This document shows, one piece after another, positions 1-7,336 of a DNA stretch of 32,169 nt. The notes beneath the pieces were generated by a model. That model ran no database searches. It was not told the DNA's origin and saw only the letters and a list, made by a program, of their open reading frames with translations. Position 1 is the stretch's first letter, and each line of letters begins with the position of its first letter. The translations under genes and the position numbers were made by a program. Origin of the DNA: DATACN01 sp038215095 (lineage in GTDB: Bacteria > Actinomycetota > Thermoleophilia > Solirubrobacterales > Thermoleophilaceae). The stretch is taken from the NCBI GenBank assembly GCA_038215095.1, contig JBBQRG010000033.1, forward strand, positions 1 through 32,169, written 5' to 3'.

Positions 1-419
1 AGGCGCAGGTTCGACTCGACCATCTTCTGCTTGGCGTCGAGGTCGCCGCGCTCGATGCGCTTGGCGAGGTCGACCTCCTCCTGCGCCGTGAGCAGCCTGA
101 CCTTGCCGATGTCCTTCAGGAACAGCTGAAGGGAGTCGGTGGTCATGTCCGGCTTCAGGTCGATCGTGGCCTTCTTGCGGCGGCTCTTGCGATCGACCGC
201 GCGCTCGACCTCGGCGGCCTTGGCGGCCGGATCGATCTCCTCGACCAGCTCGATCTCGGACTTCTCGAAGAAGCCGTGCAGCTCCTCGATGTCGCCCTCG
301 TCGAGCTCGACCTCGGCCAGGGCAGTGGCGACTTCCGCGTAGGAGAGCACGCCGACCTGCTGGCCCTTGTTGAGGAGGACCTTGACTTCCTCGAGCTCTT
401 GGAGTTCGGCTACGGACAT
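1..419 (-). CDS. rpoD: Primary sigma factor RpoD/SigA, N-terminal part (runs off the window)
   Basis: The visible 139 residues are the N-terminus of a group 1 sigma-70 factor, the RNA polymerase subunit that recognises housekeeping promoters. Residues 1 to about 65 are acidic and helical, as in region 1.1, which keeps free sigma off DNA. A short basic linker follows (DRKSRRKK near 77-84). Residues from about 95 match region 1.2 and its lead-in (SLQLFLKDIGKVRLLT, then EEVDLAKRIERGD). The end at 1 is the window edge, so the core and HTH regions lie outside. The ATG at 419 is the first start after an upstream promoter at 492-519. The Shine-Dalgarno sequence before it is weak. Region 1.1 plus region 1.2 makes a primary sigma more likely than an alternative sigma. 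Inference: the gene is transcribed away from the rest of the window. Confidence 0.9.
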   Translation of the reverse strand, partial: MSVAELQELEEVKVLLNKGQQVGVLSYAEVATALAEVELDEGDIEELHGFFEKSEIELVEEIDPAAKAAEVERAVDRKSRRKKATIDLKPDMTTDSLQLFLKDIGKVRLLTAQEEVDLAKRIERGDLDAKQKMVESNLR

Positions 420-491
420 TCGGTTACCTGTGCAAAGTCAAAAAGAGGGCCCGCCGGCACAGACCCTGCCCGATTGAAACAGACGTTGAAA

Positions 492-519
492 AGCATATGC
501 ATGGAGTGGGTGAAGTCAA
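492..519 (-). promoter_or_regulatory. Housekeeping promoter of rpoD (TTGACT-16-TATGCT)
   Basis: Read on the minus strand, TTGACT (514-519) is followed after 16 bases by TATGCT (492-497), a good match to a sigma-70 promoter. It predicts transcription starting near 485 and a leader of about 65 bases before the rpoD ATG at 419. The rest of 420-667 shows no convincing gene. It does hold two copies of AGACGTT (481-487 and 560-566) of unknown meaning. Confidence 0.6.
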
Positions 520-652
520 GCAGCGGAGTCCGCAATTGGCACCGATTCGCTGGTCAATCAGACGTTACCTACCCGGAAACAGCGCGACCACCACGCGCGG
601 CTCGGATCTTTACTCCCTGTCCCCGATGAGGGTGGCGCTTCAAACCTCCGCC

Positions 653-658
653 TACACT
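653..658 (+). promoter_or_regulatory. -10 box (TACACT) of a probably leaderless gene
   Basis: TACACT ends nine bases before the ATG at 668, which would put the transcription start at or next to the start codon. No Shine-Dalgarno sequence is visible and no good -35 box is seen. Confidence 0.45.
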
Positions 659-667
659 ACTCGCCGC

Positions 668-982
668 ATGGATGACGAAAGCGGGGTCCTCGGGAATCTG
701 CCGCGCAAGCGGCCCGGCACGCGCAGCCAGAAGCGCGATGCCCCTGCCCGGGCGGCCCGATCCGCCGAGCAGCGCGGCGCGAAAGCCGCCCGGCCCTCGA
801 CCCAGGTGAAGGCGAAAGCAAAGGCGCAAGCGCCGCCCAAACCGCCGCCGCCCGAGCCCGCTCCGCGGCGAGCCGATCCCGTGGGCGAGGCGGTGCGCAC
901 CGCGGCGAAGGTCGCCGGCGGCGGACTGAAACTGGCGGACGGGCTCACCCGCGAGGTCCTGCGGCGGCTGCCAAAGCCCTAG
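668..982 (+). CDS. Small basic protein of unknown function
   Basis: I do not recognise a characterised family. The 104-residue product starts with an acidic stretch (MDDESGVLGNLPRKRPG). It continues as an Ala/Pro/Lys/Arg-rich, probably disordered linker (about 20-75, with KAKAKAQAPPKPPPPEP). It ends in a predicted amphipathic helix (about 78-104, VGEAVRTAAKVAGGGLKLADGL). The GNLPRKRPGTRS motif resembles short proteins I associate with Solirubrobacterales. The ATG at 668 was preferred to an in-frame ATG at 497 because a TACACT box lies just before it and because the upstream 57 codons read as intergenic DNA. Proline-rich tails of this kind are common in proteins that anchor to membranes or larger complexes, but no function can be assigned here. 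Confidence 0.6.
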   Translation: MDDESGVLGNLPRKRPGTRSQKRDAPARAARSAEQRGAKAARPSTQVKAKAKAQAPPKPPPPEPAPRRADPVGEAVRTAAKVAGGGLKLADGLTREVLRRLPKP

Positions 983-1002
983 CCAGTCCCCAAATCGAGG
1001 TA

Positions 1003-1008
1003 TATGCT
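1003..1008 (+). promoter_or_regulatory. -10 box (TATGCT) of the response regulator gene
   Basis: TATGCT ends six bases before the GTG at 1015, so transcription would start on the start codon. There is no Shine-Dalgarno sequence in the 32-base gap after the previous gene. Confidence 0.5.
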
Positions 1009-1014
1009 GGCGCC

Positions 1015-1644
1015 GTGGCCCCCGGCGCGAAGGCCTCGCCCCGCTGCCTCATAGTGGACGACCACCCGGTGGTTCGAGCCGGGGTCAGGGCGTTGCTGGA
1101 GAGCGCCTGGAAGGACGCCGACGTGGCCGACGCGCGCTCGGTGGACGACGCCGCCGAGCTGGCAAGCGGCGGGCCGCCGGACGTGGTGATCGTGGACCCG
1201 TGGCGCGCGGGCGTAGAGGTGGGCGACGTCGTGGGCCGGCTCCAGCGGGAGGTGCGAGCCCCGATCGTGGTGTTCACCTCCGACGGCGGCGCGCGCTTGC
1301 TCAGCGAGGCCCTGAAGGCGGGCGTCAAGGGCTACGTGCGAAAGGACTCGCCCTCGGGAGACCTGATCCGCGCGATCGAGGCCGCCCACGTGGGCGAGTT
1401 CTACGTGGACCCCGGCCTGTCGTCCACGATCGTGCTCGACGAGGGCGACCGCACGCTCAGCGGAAGGCAGCGCGAGATCCTCCAGATGCTCGCCGACGGC
1501 ATGCAGACCGACGCCGTGGCGAAGCGGCTCGGCCTCTCCACCGAGACCGTGCGCACGCACACCAAGCGCATCCTGGCCAAGCTCGAGGCCTCGACGCGCA
1601 CCCAGGCTGTGGCGATCGGAATCCGCCACGGCCTGATCGAGTAG
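1015..1644 (+). CDS. NarL/LuxR-type response regulator
   Basis: This is a 209-residue two-component response regulator. The receiver domain (about 10-125) has the acidic pair D15-D16, the likely phosphorylated aspartate D61 (VVIVDPWRAG) and the conserved lysine K110 (GYVRKD). The C-terminal LuxR-type HTH (about 148-205) has the typical recognition helix LSTETVRTHTKRILAKL. Phosphorylation would be expected to control DNA binding as a dimer. No histidine kinase lies nearby, so it looks like an orphan regulator whose partner is encoded elsewhere. The GTG start is supported by the TATGCT box at 1003-1008, which suggests a leaderless message. It lies upstream of an EamA exporter in the same direction. 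Direct regulation of that gene is possible but only inferred. Confidence 0.9.
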   Translation: MAPGAKASPRCLIVDDHPVVRAGVRALLESAWKDADVADARSVDDAAELASGGPPDVVIVDPWRAGVEVGDVVGRLQREVRAPIVVFTSDGGARLLSEALKAGVKGYVRKDSPSGDLIRAIEAAHVGEFYVDPGLSSTIVLDEGDRTLSGRQREILQMLADGMQTDAVAKRLGLSTETVRTHTKRILAKLEASTRTQAVAIGIRHGLIE

Positions 1645-1692
1645 CTCCGCCATCTCACAAGCGCAGGGCGCCCGGCGTTCTATTGGTGCGTG

Positions 1693-2601
1693 ATGACGAC
1701 GGCCACCGAAAGCAAGCCGGGGCAGCGGCTGGCCATCGGGGCCGCCCTGGTCACGGTCGTGCTCTGGTCGTCGGCCTTCGTGGTGCTGCGCGCGGCCGTG
1801 CGGGACTTCTCGCCCGGCGCGCTCACCCTCGGCCGGCTCACCCTGGCGGCGATCGTGCTCGGCGCGGTCCTGCTCGCACGACGCGAGGGCCCGCCGCCGC
1901 GCGCCGCCGTGCCGCTGGGCGTGGTCTGCGGGCTGCTCTGGTTCGGGCTCTACAACGTGGCGCTGGCCGCGGCCGAGCAACGGGTCGACGCGGGCACCGC
2001 GGCGATGCTCGTGAACGTGGGGCCGATCCTGATCGCGCTGCTCGCCGGTGCATTGCTGCACGAGGGCTTCCCGCGCTCGCTCCTGGCGGGCTGCGCCGTC
2101 GCGTTCGCCGGCACCACGGTGATCGGCCTGGCCACCTCGGGCCACGGCCTGGGCGCTACCGCCGGGGTGCTGCTCTGCCTGCTCGCCGCCGCGGCCTACG
2201 CCGGCGGAGTGGTGGCGCAGAAGCCGGTGCTGGCCCACGCGTCCGCCCTGCAGGTCACGTGGCTGGCCTGCTGCGTGGGTGCGCTCGCCTGTCTGCCGTT
2301 CGCACCCACCCTGGTCCGCGAGCTCGGCGACGCGTCCGGCTCGGCGATCGCTCGGGTGGCCTACCTGGGCGTGTTCCCGACGGCGATCGCGTTCACGACC
2401 TGGGCCTACGCCCTGGCCCGCACCACCGCCGGCCGAATGGGCGCGACCACGTATCTCGTGCCCCCGCTGGCGATCCTGCTGGGCTGGAGCTTCCTGGCCG
2501 AGGCGCCGCCGGCGCTCGCCATCGTGGGCGGAGCGCTGTGCCTCGGCGGGGTGGCACTGACTAGGTCTTTGCCTTCTTGGCGACCGGGTCGCCGCCGTTG
2601 A
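1693..2601 (+). CDS. EamA/DMT-family membrane exporter
   Basis: The 302-residue product has about ten hydrophobic segments arranged as two EamA repeats, the hallmark of drug/metabolite transporters that export amino acids or other small molecules. The first repeat includes LWSSAFVVLRAAVRDFSPGAL, and the second contains the typical GVFPTAIAFTTWAYALARTTAG segment near the C-terminus. The substrate cannot be read from the sequence. The ATG at 1693 is preferred; the GTG directly before it at 1690 adds one residue. The 3' end overlaps the convergent diguanylate cyclase gene by 41 bases, so the last residues (PSWRPGRRR) are encoded antisense to that gene's tail. Confidence 0.85.
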   Translation: MTTATESKPGQRLAIGAALVTVVLWSSAFVVLRAAVRDFSPGALTLGRLTLAAIVLGAVLLARREGPPPRAAVPLGVVCGLLWFGLYNVALAAAEQRVDAGTAAMLVNVGPILIALLAGALLHEGFPRSLLAGCAVAFAGTTVIGLATSGHGLGATAGVLLCLLAAAAYAGGVVAQKPVLAHASALQVTWLACCVGALACLPFAPTLVRELGDASGSAIARVAYLGVFPTAIAFTTWAYALARTTAGRMGATTYLVPPLAILLGWSFLAEAPPALAIVGGALCLGGVALTRSLPSWRPGRRR

Positions 2602-3541
2602 CCTCGCCGAGGGCGACCTGCTCGCCGCCCGCCTTGGCGCGGTACATCGCGCGGTCGGCGATGTCCACGAGCGTCTCGGCGTCCTCGCCGTGCTCGGGGC
2701 AGCCCACCACCCCGATCGAGAGCGACACGGGGGGCTCGTCGGGTGTGGCGACCTCCTCCTTGACCGCCGCCGAGAGGCGCTCGGCCAGCAGGGTGCCGCC
2801 CGCGGCGTCCTGCTGAGGGGCGAGAACGCAGAACTCGTCGCCGCCGAGGCGGGCCGGGGTGTCCACCGAGCGGATGGCCCGGCGCAGCGACATCGCGACC
2901 TGCATCAGCACGCGGTCGCCGGCCTGGTGGCCGTGGGCGTCGTTGATGCGCTTCAGGCCGTCCACGTCCATCAGCAGCACCGAGAAGGGGTGTCCGTAGC
3001 GCTTCTGCACGTCCAGCAGCTGCGCGATCTCGCGCTGCAGGTAGCGCAGGTTGTAGAGGCCGGTGAGGGCGTCGGTGTTGGCCTGCGACTCGAGCTCGCG
3101 GGAGCGGCTGCGGACCAGCTCCTCGACCGCGGCGGCCTGGATCGCCCCGGAGGCCTCGGCCAGCCGCTCGACGGAGTCGGCGAAGCGCTCGGGGTCGCTG
3201 TGGGCCAGCTCGTCGCGCAGCGCCTTCACCAACACCGCCTGCAACGAGGCGAGGTCGCGCGCCAGGTCGGCGGGCGAGGCCTCGCGCGCCGAGCGCAGCA
3301 GTGCCAGGGCGGCGGCGCGCTCGCGCTGCTCGTCGCTCAGCGTGAACGGCCCGTCGCCGCCCGAGGCCACGGCGCCGATCAGGTCGCTGATCAGCTCCGG
3401 CAGCTCGCGGGCGATCCGCTCGGTGGGCAGGTCGCGGATCTCGTCGAGGGAGGCGCGCTCGATCAGGCGCACAAGCCACGCCTTCGCGAGCTCGTCCCGT
3501 GACCGGTCGAGCCGCGCTAGGGGTCCCCTGATCGTTGTCAT
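2561..3541 (-). CDS. Diguanylate cyclase with N-terminal RsbRD-like domain
   Basis: The 326-residue protein should make cyclic di-GMP from two GTP. The C-terminal GGDEF domain (about 165-310) has the intact GGDEF signature, a substrate-side DVDGLKRINDAHGH motif and an RSVD inhibitory site exactly five residues before GGDEF, which predicts product feedback inhibition. The N-terminal 120 residues are helical, with DELAKAWLVRLIERA and DLPTERIARELPELISDLI resembling the RsbRD N-terminal input domain of stressosome-type proteins. A helical linker joins the two. No signal peptide or membrane segment is seen, so it is probably cytosolic. The ATG at 3541 was chosen because GGAAAG lies just upstream and a TAGGAT box lies at 3555-3560. 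The input signal is unknown. It is divergent from moeA. Confidence 0.88.
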   Translation of the reverse strand: MTTIRGPLARLDRSRDELAKAWLVRLIERASLDEIRDLPTERIARELPELISDLIGAVASGGDGPFTLSDEQRERAAALALLRSAREASPADLARDLASLQAVLVKALRDELAHSDPERFADSVERLAEASGAIQAAAVEELVRSRSRELESQANTDALTGLYNLRYLQREIAQLLDVQKRYGHPFSVLLMDVDGLKRINDAHGHQAGDRVLMQVAMSLRRAIRSVDTPARLGGDEFCVLAPQQDAAGGTLLAERLSAAVKEEVATPDEPPVSLSIGVVGCPEHGEDAETLVDIADRAMYRAKAGGEQVALGEVNGGDPVAKKAKT

Positions 3542-3554
3542 CGCGCTTTCCGCG

Positions 3555-3560
3555 ATCCTA
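3555..3560 (-). promoter_or_regulatory. -10 box (TAGGAT) of the diguanylate cyclase gene
   Basis: On the minus strand TAGGAT lies 13 bases before the ATG at 3541, with GGAAAG between them. This predicts a very short leader. The same hexamer recurs before the thiolase gene (12201) and the importer operon (19448). Confidence 0.45.
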
Positions 3561-3607
3561 GCCCGATGCACGGCCGCATGCCCCCAGTTTGGGGCAAGAT
3601 GCGGTCG

Positions 3608-4792
3608 ATGGCGAACTTGATCTCGATCGAGGAGGCCCGCCGGCTGGTGCTCGAGGCGGTCACCCCCCTCCCAACCGAGCCCGTGCCGCTCGACGCCGCG
3701 CTCGGCAGGGTGCTCGCCGAGGAGCTCGTGTCGGGGCTCGACGTGCCGCCGTTTCGCAACTCGGCGATGGACGGGTACGCGGTCGTGGCCGGCGAGGGCG
3801 GCGAGCTGCCACTGGTGGGCGAGGCGCGGGCGGGCCAGCCCTTCGAGGGCAGGCTCGGGGCCGGCAGCGCGGTGCGCATCTCTACCGGCGCCGCGGTGCC
3901 GGACGGAGCCGACGCGGTGGTGCCGGTGGAACAGGCCGAGGCGTCGAACGGCGTCGTGCGCCTGCCGGCGTCGCAGCCCGGCGCGAACGTGCGCATGGCC
4001 GGCGAGGACGTGCGGGAGGGCCAGGCGGTGCTGGCCGCGGGCACCCCGCTCGGGCCGGCCGAGGTGGCCGTGGCCGCCTCGCTGGGCCGCGCCGAGCTGA
4101 GCTGCGCCGCGCGCCCGCGCGTGGCGCTGCTCGTGACCGGTGACGAGCTGGCCGAGCCCGGCACGGCGCTCGCGCCGGGGCAGATCTACAGCTCGAACGG
4201 CTGGGCACTGGCCGGTCTGGTGGAGCGCGCCGGCGCCGTGCTGGTGCTGCGCGAAACCGTGCGCGACAGCGCCGACCAGACGCGCGACGCGCTCACGCGC
4301 GCGCTCGAAGCCGCCGACCTGGTGTGCGTGTCGGGCGGCGTGTCCGTCGGCGAGCACGACCACGTACGCGGCGCCCTGGCCGAGCTGGGCGCCGAGCAGC
4401 GCTTCTGGGGCGTGGCGCTCAAGCCGGGCAAGCCGACCTGGTTCGGCGCGCGAGGCGCGGTGTTGGCCTTCGGGCTGCCGGGCAACCCGGTATCGGCCAT
4501 GGTCACCTTCCAGCTCTTCGCGCGCCCGGCATTGCTGGCCCTCCAGGGCGCCGAGCCCGGCGCGCCCCGCGCGGAGGCCACGCTGACGGAGCCGGTCCGG
4601 CTGATCCCTCCACGCGAGCAGGCCGTCCGTGTGCGCCTGGAGCCCGGCAGCGATGGCTGGCTGGCCACCCCGACCGGCGAGCAGGGCTCCCACCGGCTCA
4701 CCTCCATGCTGGGCGCAGGCGCGCTGGCGATGATCCCTCGCGGGGAAGGCGAGCTGGCGGCAGGCGAGCGCGTGACCGTGGAGCTGTTGTGA
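3608..4792 (+). CDS. moeA: Molybdopterin molybdenumtransferase MoeA
   Basis: MoeA inserts molybdate into adenylylated molybdopterin, the last general step of molybdenum cofactor synthesis. The 394-residue product has the family order: an N-terminal segment with VPPFRNSAMDGYAVV (about 50-65), a MoCF-biosynthesis domain (about 170-310) with VALLVTGDEL, SNGWAL, CVSGGVSVGEHDHV and FGLPGNPVSAM, and a beta-barrel C-terminal domain. Its length is normal for the family. The ATG at 3608 gives the usual MANLISIEEAR start; an in-frame ATG at 3599 would add three residues. The 66-base gap to the divergent cyclase is too short for a Moco riboswitch and none is seen. It is coupled by a GTGA overlap to the following unknown gene. 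No molybdoenzyme gene is present in the window. Confidence 0.95.
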   Translation: MANLISIEEARRLVLEAVTPLPTEPVPLDAALGRVLAEELVSGLDVPPFRNSAMDGYAVVAGEGGELPLVGEARAGQPFEGRLGAGSAVRISTGAAVPDGADAVVPVEQAEASNGVVRLPASQPGANVRMAGEDVREGQAVLAAGTPLGPAEVAVAASLGRAELSCAARPRVALLVTGDELAEPGTALAPGQIYSSNGWALAGLVERAGAVLVLRETVRDSADQTRDALTRALEAADLVCVSGGVSVGEHDHVRGALAELGAEQRFWGVALKPGKPTWFGARGAVLAFGLPGNPVSAMVTFQLFARPALLALQGAEPGAPRAEATLTEPVRLIPPREQAVRVRLEPGSDGWLATPTGEQGSHRLTSMLGAGALAMIPRGEGELAAGERVTVELL

Positions 4793-5460
4793 GGCCACGC
4801 GACCCGCGGCGGGTGCCGCGCGAGATCGAGCGCCGGCGCCGCGCTGTCGCGCGGGTCGCGATCCTCGACATGCCGCAGTCGGGTCACGCCCCCGACGGCA
4901 GCGTCTCCTCCAAGCAGACGGCCGCGGTCACCCTGCCGCGAACCGAGCTCGACCGGCTCTGGACGCCCGAGTACCTGGAGCGCCTGGCGCGCACGTACTG
5001 GCGCTTCCTGCACCGCATGTCGCTTGGGATCCTGCGCGTGCTCTACACCGAGGACGCGCGCGAGATCGCCGTGTTCACGCGGCCGTTCGTCCTGCTGCGC
5101 TTCCACAAGCCCGACTACGAGATCGGCGATGGCTGGGCGTCCGTGACCTGGCGCATCGAGAAGGGCGTGCTCGTGGCCCCCTCCGGCCGTGGCAAGGGCG
5201 GCCTGAAGATCACGGTCCGCCGCCCGCCAAGCGACGACGAGGGCTGGGATCTGGTCACGATCAGCGTGACGTCGGAGGTCGAGAACTTCTACCCGATGAT
5301 CGCCGGCTGGGGCTGGTTCTCGCGCGTCGGCCGCGCCATCTACCGCGAGACCCAGCTACGCATCCACGTGATCGTGACGAACGCCTTCCTGCGCTCCCTG
5401 GCCCGGCTGGACCTGGAGGAGTCGAAGGTGGGCGCGCTCAGCCCGCCATTGCGCCGGTGA
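4789..5460 (+). CDS. Uncharacterised protein coupled to moeA
   Basis: I do not recognise a characterised family. The GTG at 4789 overlaps the moeA TGA as GTGA, giving 223 residues and implying coupled translation. The first 35 residues are very basic (RPRDPRRVPREIERRRRAV). The core from about 55 begins with a tryptophan- and tyrosine-rich helix (YLERLARTYWRFLHRMSLGIL). It continues with alternating beta-strand-like segments (ITVRRPP, LVTISVTSEVENFYPMIAGWG) and ends in an amphipathic helix (THIV-like strands then FLRSLARLDLEES). The beta-rich core with a long C-terminal helix loosely recalls SRPBCC-type small-molecule-binding folds, but this is a shape argument only. There is no signal peptide. 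A later start near 4870 (the M of DMPQSGH) would remove the basic tail. The last 23 bases overlap the convergent glpX gene. Confidence 0.7.
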   Translation: MRPRDPRRVPREIERRRRAVARVAILDMPQSGHAPDGSVSSKQTAAVTLPRTELDRLWTPEYLERLARTYWRFLHRMSLGILRVLYTEDAREIAVFTRPFVLLRFHKPDYEIGDGWASVTWRIEKGVLVAPSGRGKGGLKITVRRPPSDDEGWDLVTISVTSEVENFYPMIAGWGWFSRVGRAIYRETQLRIHVIVTNAFLRSLARLDLEESKVGALSPPLRR

Positions 5461-6439
5461 TCTCGCGTAGCTTCTCGCGGTCGTGGGTGGCGGTCACACG
5501 GCGCACCGTCCCCGAGCGGGAGCGCATGCTGATCGACTCGGTCACGGCCCCGCGGCCCTGGAAGCGGACGCCCTCGAGCATCTCGCCGTCGGTGACCCCT
5601 GTCGCCGCGAAGAAGATGTTCTGGCCGGACACGAGGCGGTCCTTGTCGAGCACCTCGTCGAGGTCGTAGCCGGCATCGATCGCGGCCTGGCGCTCCTCGT
5701 CGTCGCGCGGCCACAGCTTGCCGAGGATCTGGCCGTCCACGCACTGGATGGCCGCGGCCGCCAGCACTCCCTCGGGCGTGCCCCCGATGCCCCACAGCAG
5801 GTCGACCGGCGAGTCCGGGGTCACCGCCGCCAGGGCGGCGGAGACGTCGCCGTGCGGGATCAGGCGGATGCGCGCGCCTGCGTCGCGGATCTCCTTCATC
5901 GCCTCGTCGTGGCGCGGCCGGTCGAGCATGATCACCACGAGGTCGCCGATGTCCGTGTCCTTCTCCTTGGCCATCAGCTTGAGCATCTCTCCGAGCGGGC
6001 GCTCGAAGTCGAGCACGTGGGCCAGCTCGCGCGACGTGGCCATCTTCAGCATGTAGAAGCAGGGGCCGGGGTCGAACATCGTGCCCCGCTCGGACAGCGC
6101 GATTGTGGCGATGGCGTTTGGCAGGCCCTTCGCACACAGCTCGGTGCCCTCGAGCGGGTCCACCGCGATGTCCACCTCGGGCTGCGAGCCGTCGCCGATG
6201 TGCTCGCCGTTGTAGAGCATCGGCGCCTCGTCCTTCTCGCCCTCCCCGATCACCACCAGGCCGTCCATGCTCACGGTGTCGAGCAGCAGCCGCATGGCAT
6301 CGACGGCGGCCTGGTCGGCGCCCTCCTTGTCGCCGCGGCCGATCCAGCGGGCGCACGCCAGCGCGGCGTATTCGGTGGTGCGGACCAGCTCGAGGGCGAG
6401 GTTGCGCTCCGGCCGGGCGGCCTGGCCGTCCTCGGTCAC
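5438..6439 (-). CDS. glpX: Class II fructose-1,6-bisphosphatase GlpX
   Basis: GlpX hydrolyses fructose 1,6-bisphosphate to fructose 6-phosphate in gluconeogenesis, in the cytosol. The 333-residue product carries the family's metal and substrate motifs: GEGEKDEAPML (65-75), GDGS (82-85), DPLEGT (94-99), DRPRH and GGTPEGVLAAAA further on. These match the Li+-sensitive phosphatase fold of class II enzymes. The length is typical. It starts at a GTG (6439) that overlaps the TGA of the upstream membrane protein gene as GTGA, so the two are translationally coupled. In many actinobacteria GlpX is the only fructose bisphosphatase; whether that holds here cannot be seen. Confidence 0.95.
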   Translation of the reverse strand: MTEDGQAARPERNLALELVRTTEYAALACARWIGRGDKEGADQAAVDAMRLLLDTVSMDGLVVIGEGEKDEAPMLYNGEHIGDGSQPEVDIAVDPLEGTELCAKGLPNAIATIALSERGTMFDPGPCFYMLKMATSRELAHVLDFERPLGEMLKLMAKEKDTDIGDLVVIMLDRPRHDEAMKEIRDAGARIRLIPHGDVSAALAAVTPDSPVDLLWGIGGTPEGVLAAAAIQCVDGQILGKLWPRDDEERQAAIDAGYDLDEVLDKDRLVSGQNIFFAATGVTDGEMLEGVRFQGRGAVTESISMRSRSGTVRRVTATHDREKLREITGAMAG

Positions 6440-7299
6440 AGCACTCCCGGGGGTTTCTTGGCGTCCGTGTGGAGCGCCTGCCTGAGGAAGCCGCTCGCGA
6501 ACAGGCCGATGGCGCCAATCAGCCCAACGAGGTAGCCGTAGGAGAGCGAGACCTCGATGGCCGGCTTGGGCTTTCCGAGGATCAGGCCGTTGGAGAGGAT
6601 CAGCACGACGGAGGCGATGCCCACGATCATCGTGACCTCGCCCGGCTTCCAGCTGAGCTCTGCGTTGCGGGCCACGATGTAGGCAAGTATGAACGGCGCG
6701 ACGCAGGCCGCCGCGAGCATGATGTCCAGGATTCGGAAGGTCTGCCAGCCGGTTGCGCTCTGCCCGGGACCGATGCCGGCGGTGCCGATCTTCGAGTTGG
6801 GATTGCTCGAGCTGGTCGAGAACCACGGCAGCCAGAGCGAGAGGAGCAGGACCCCGGCGGCCACGAAGCCGAGCGGCTCGGACCAGTGCAGCCGCTTGAG
6901 GCTGAAGCCCTGGGGCCCGTCGTCCCTGTCCTCGAGGCTGGCCCTGTCGCTGCCGCCGAAGCCACAGGCGAGCGCGGAGACGCCGATCGTGATCGCCAGC
7001 AGCAGGATCTCGGGGTCGGGAAGCTTCGCCTTGGGGGCCTTGCCCGTGGCGTTGTGGACCAGCAGGATCGCGCCGCCGAAGAACGCGCCGGCCACCGCGC
7101 CGCGGGCCGCGGCCTCCCAGCCTCCGTTGTGCTCGCGCCCGGCGACGTAGGCGCCGATCAGCGCCAGCAACGACAGGACCAGGTAGGCGATCTTGTTCAC
7201 GCCGAGGACCCAGCCGCACACTGCACCGAACACGGCCGGAACCCCCGCCGCTAGCAAGACCTGAACCGGGATCGGTCTCGATCTGAAAAGTGGCGGCAA
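6436..7299 (-). CDS. Polytopic membrane protein upstream of glpX
   Basis: The 287-residue product has about seven to eight hydrophobic segments and no recognised catalytic motif. The first half holds three or four helices, including YLVLSLLALIGAYVAG and an Ala/Gly-rich GAVAGAFFGGAILLVH. A soluble loop (about 118-135, ASLEDRDDGPQGFSLKR) comes next. The second half has a LWLPWFSTSS motif followed by an extracytoplasmic Ser/Asn/Gly loop and GWQTFRILDIMLAAA. The LWLPWF plus GWQ..RILDI pattern recurs in actinobacterial membrane proteins of unknown function. The TTG start at 7299 is preferred because a TATAGG box lies just upstream. Its role and its link to glpX are unknown. Confidence 0.75.
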   Translation of the reverse strand: MPPLFRSRPIPVQVLLAAGVPAVFGAVCGWVLGVNKIAYLVLSLLALIGAYVAGREHNGGWEAAARGAVAGAFFGGAILLVHNATGKAPKAKLPDPEILLLAITIGVSALACGFGGSDRASLEDRDDGPQGFSLKRLHWSEPLGFVAAGVLLLSLWLPWFSTSSSNPNSKIGTAGIGPGQSATGWQTFRILDIMLAAACVAPFILAYIVARNAELSWKPGEVTMIVGIASVVLILSNGLILGKPKPAIEVSLSYGYLVGLIGAIGLFASGFLRQALHTDAKKPPGVL

Positions 7300-7318
7300 A
7301 CTCGCTCCCCGAGCGGAC

Positions 7319-7328
7319 CCTATAGCGT
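7319..7328. promoter_or_regulatory. Bidirectional -10 region built on CTATAG
   Basis: The palindrome CTATAG (7320-7325) yields -10-like hexamers on both strands. On plus, TATAGC (7321-7326) or TAGCGT (7323-7328) lies before the GTG at 7337. On minus, TATAGG (7319-7324) lies 19 bases before the TTG at 7299. Only 37 bases separate the two genes, so the two promoters must overlap. Confidence 0.5.
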
Positions 7329-7336
7329 GGCGGGAA

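Noticed and set aside
276..629. Open frame on the plus strand across the rpoD start
   Set aside because: It is antisense to rpoD and its promoter, and the translation shows no domain.
979..2238. 419-codon open frame on the minus strand
   Set aside because: It is antisense to the response regulator and EamA genes, with His/Gln/Arg-rich translation and no recognisable domain.
3542..3607. Possible Moco riboswitch before moeA
   Set aside because: The gap is only 66 bases and shared with a divergent promoter, too short for the known riboswitch.
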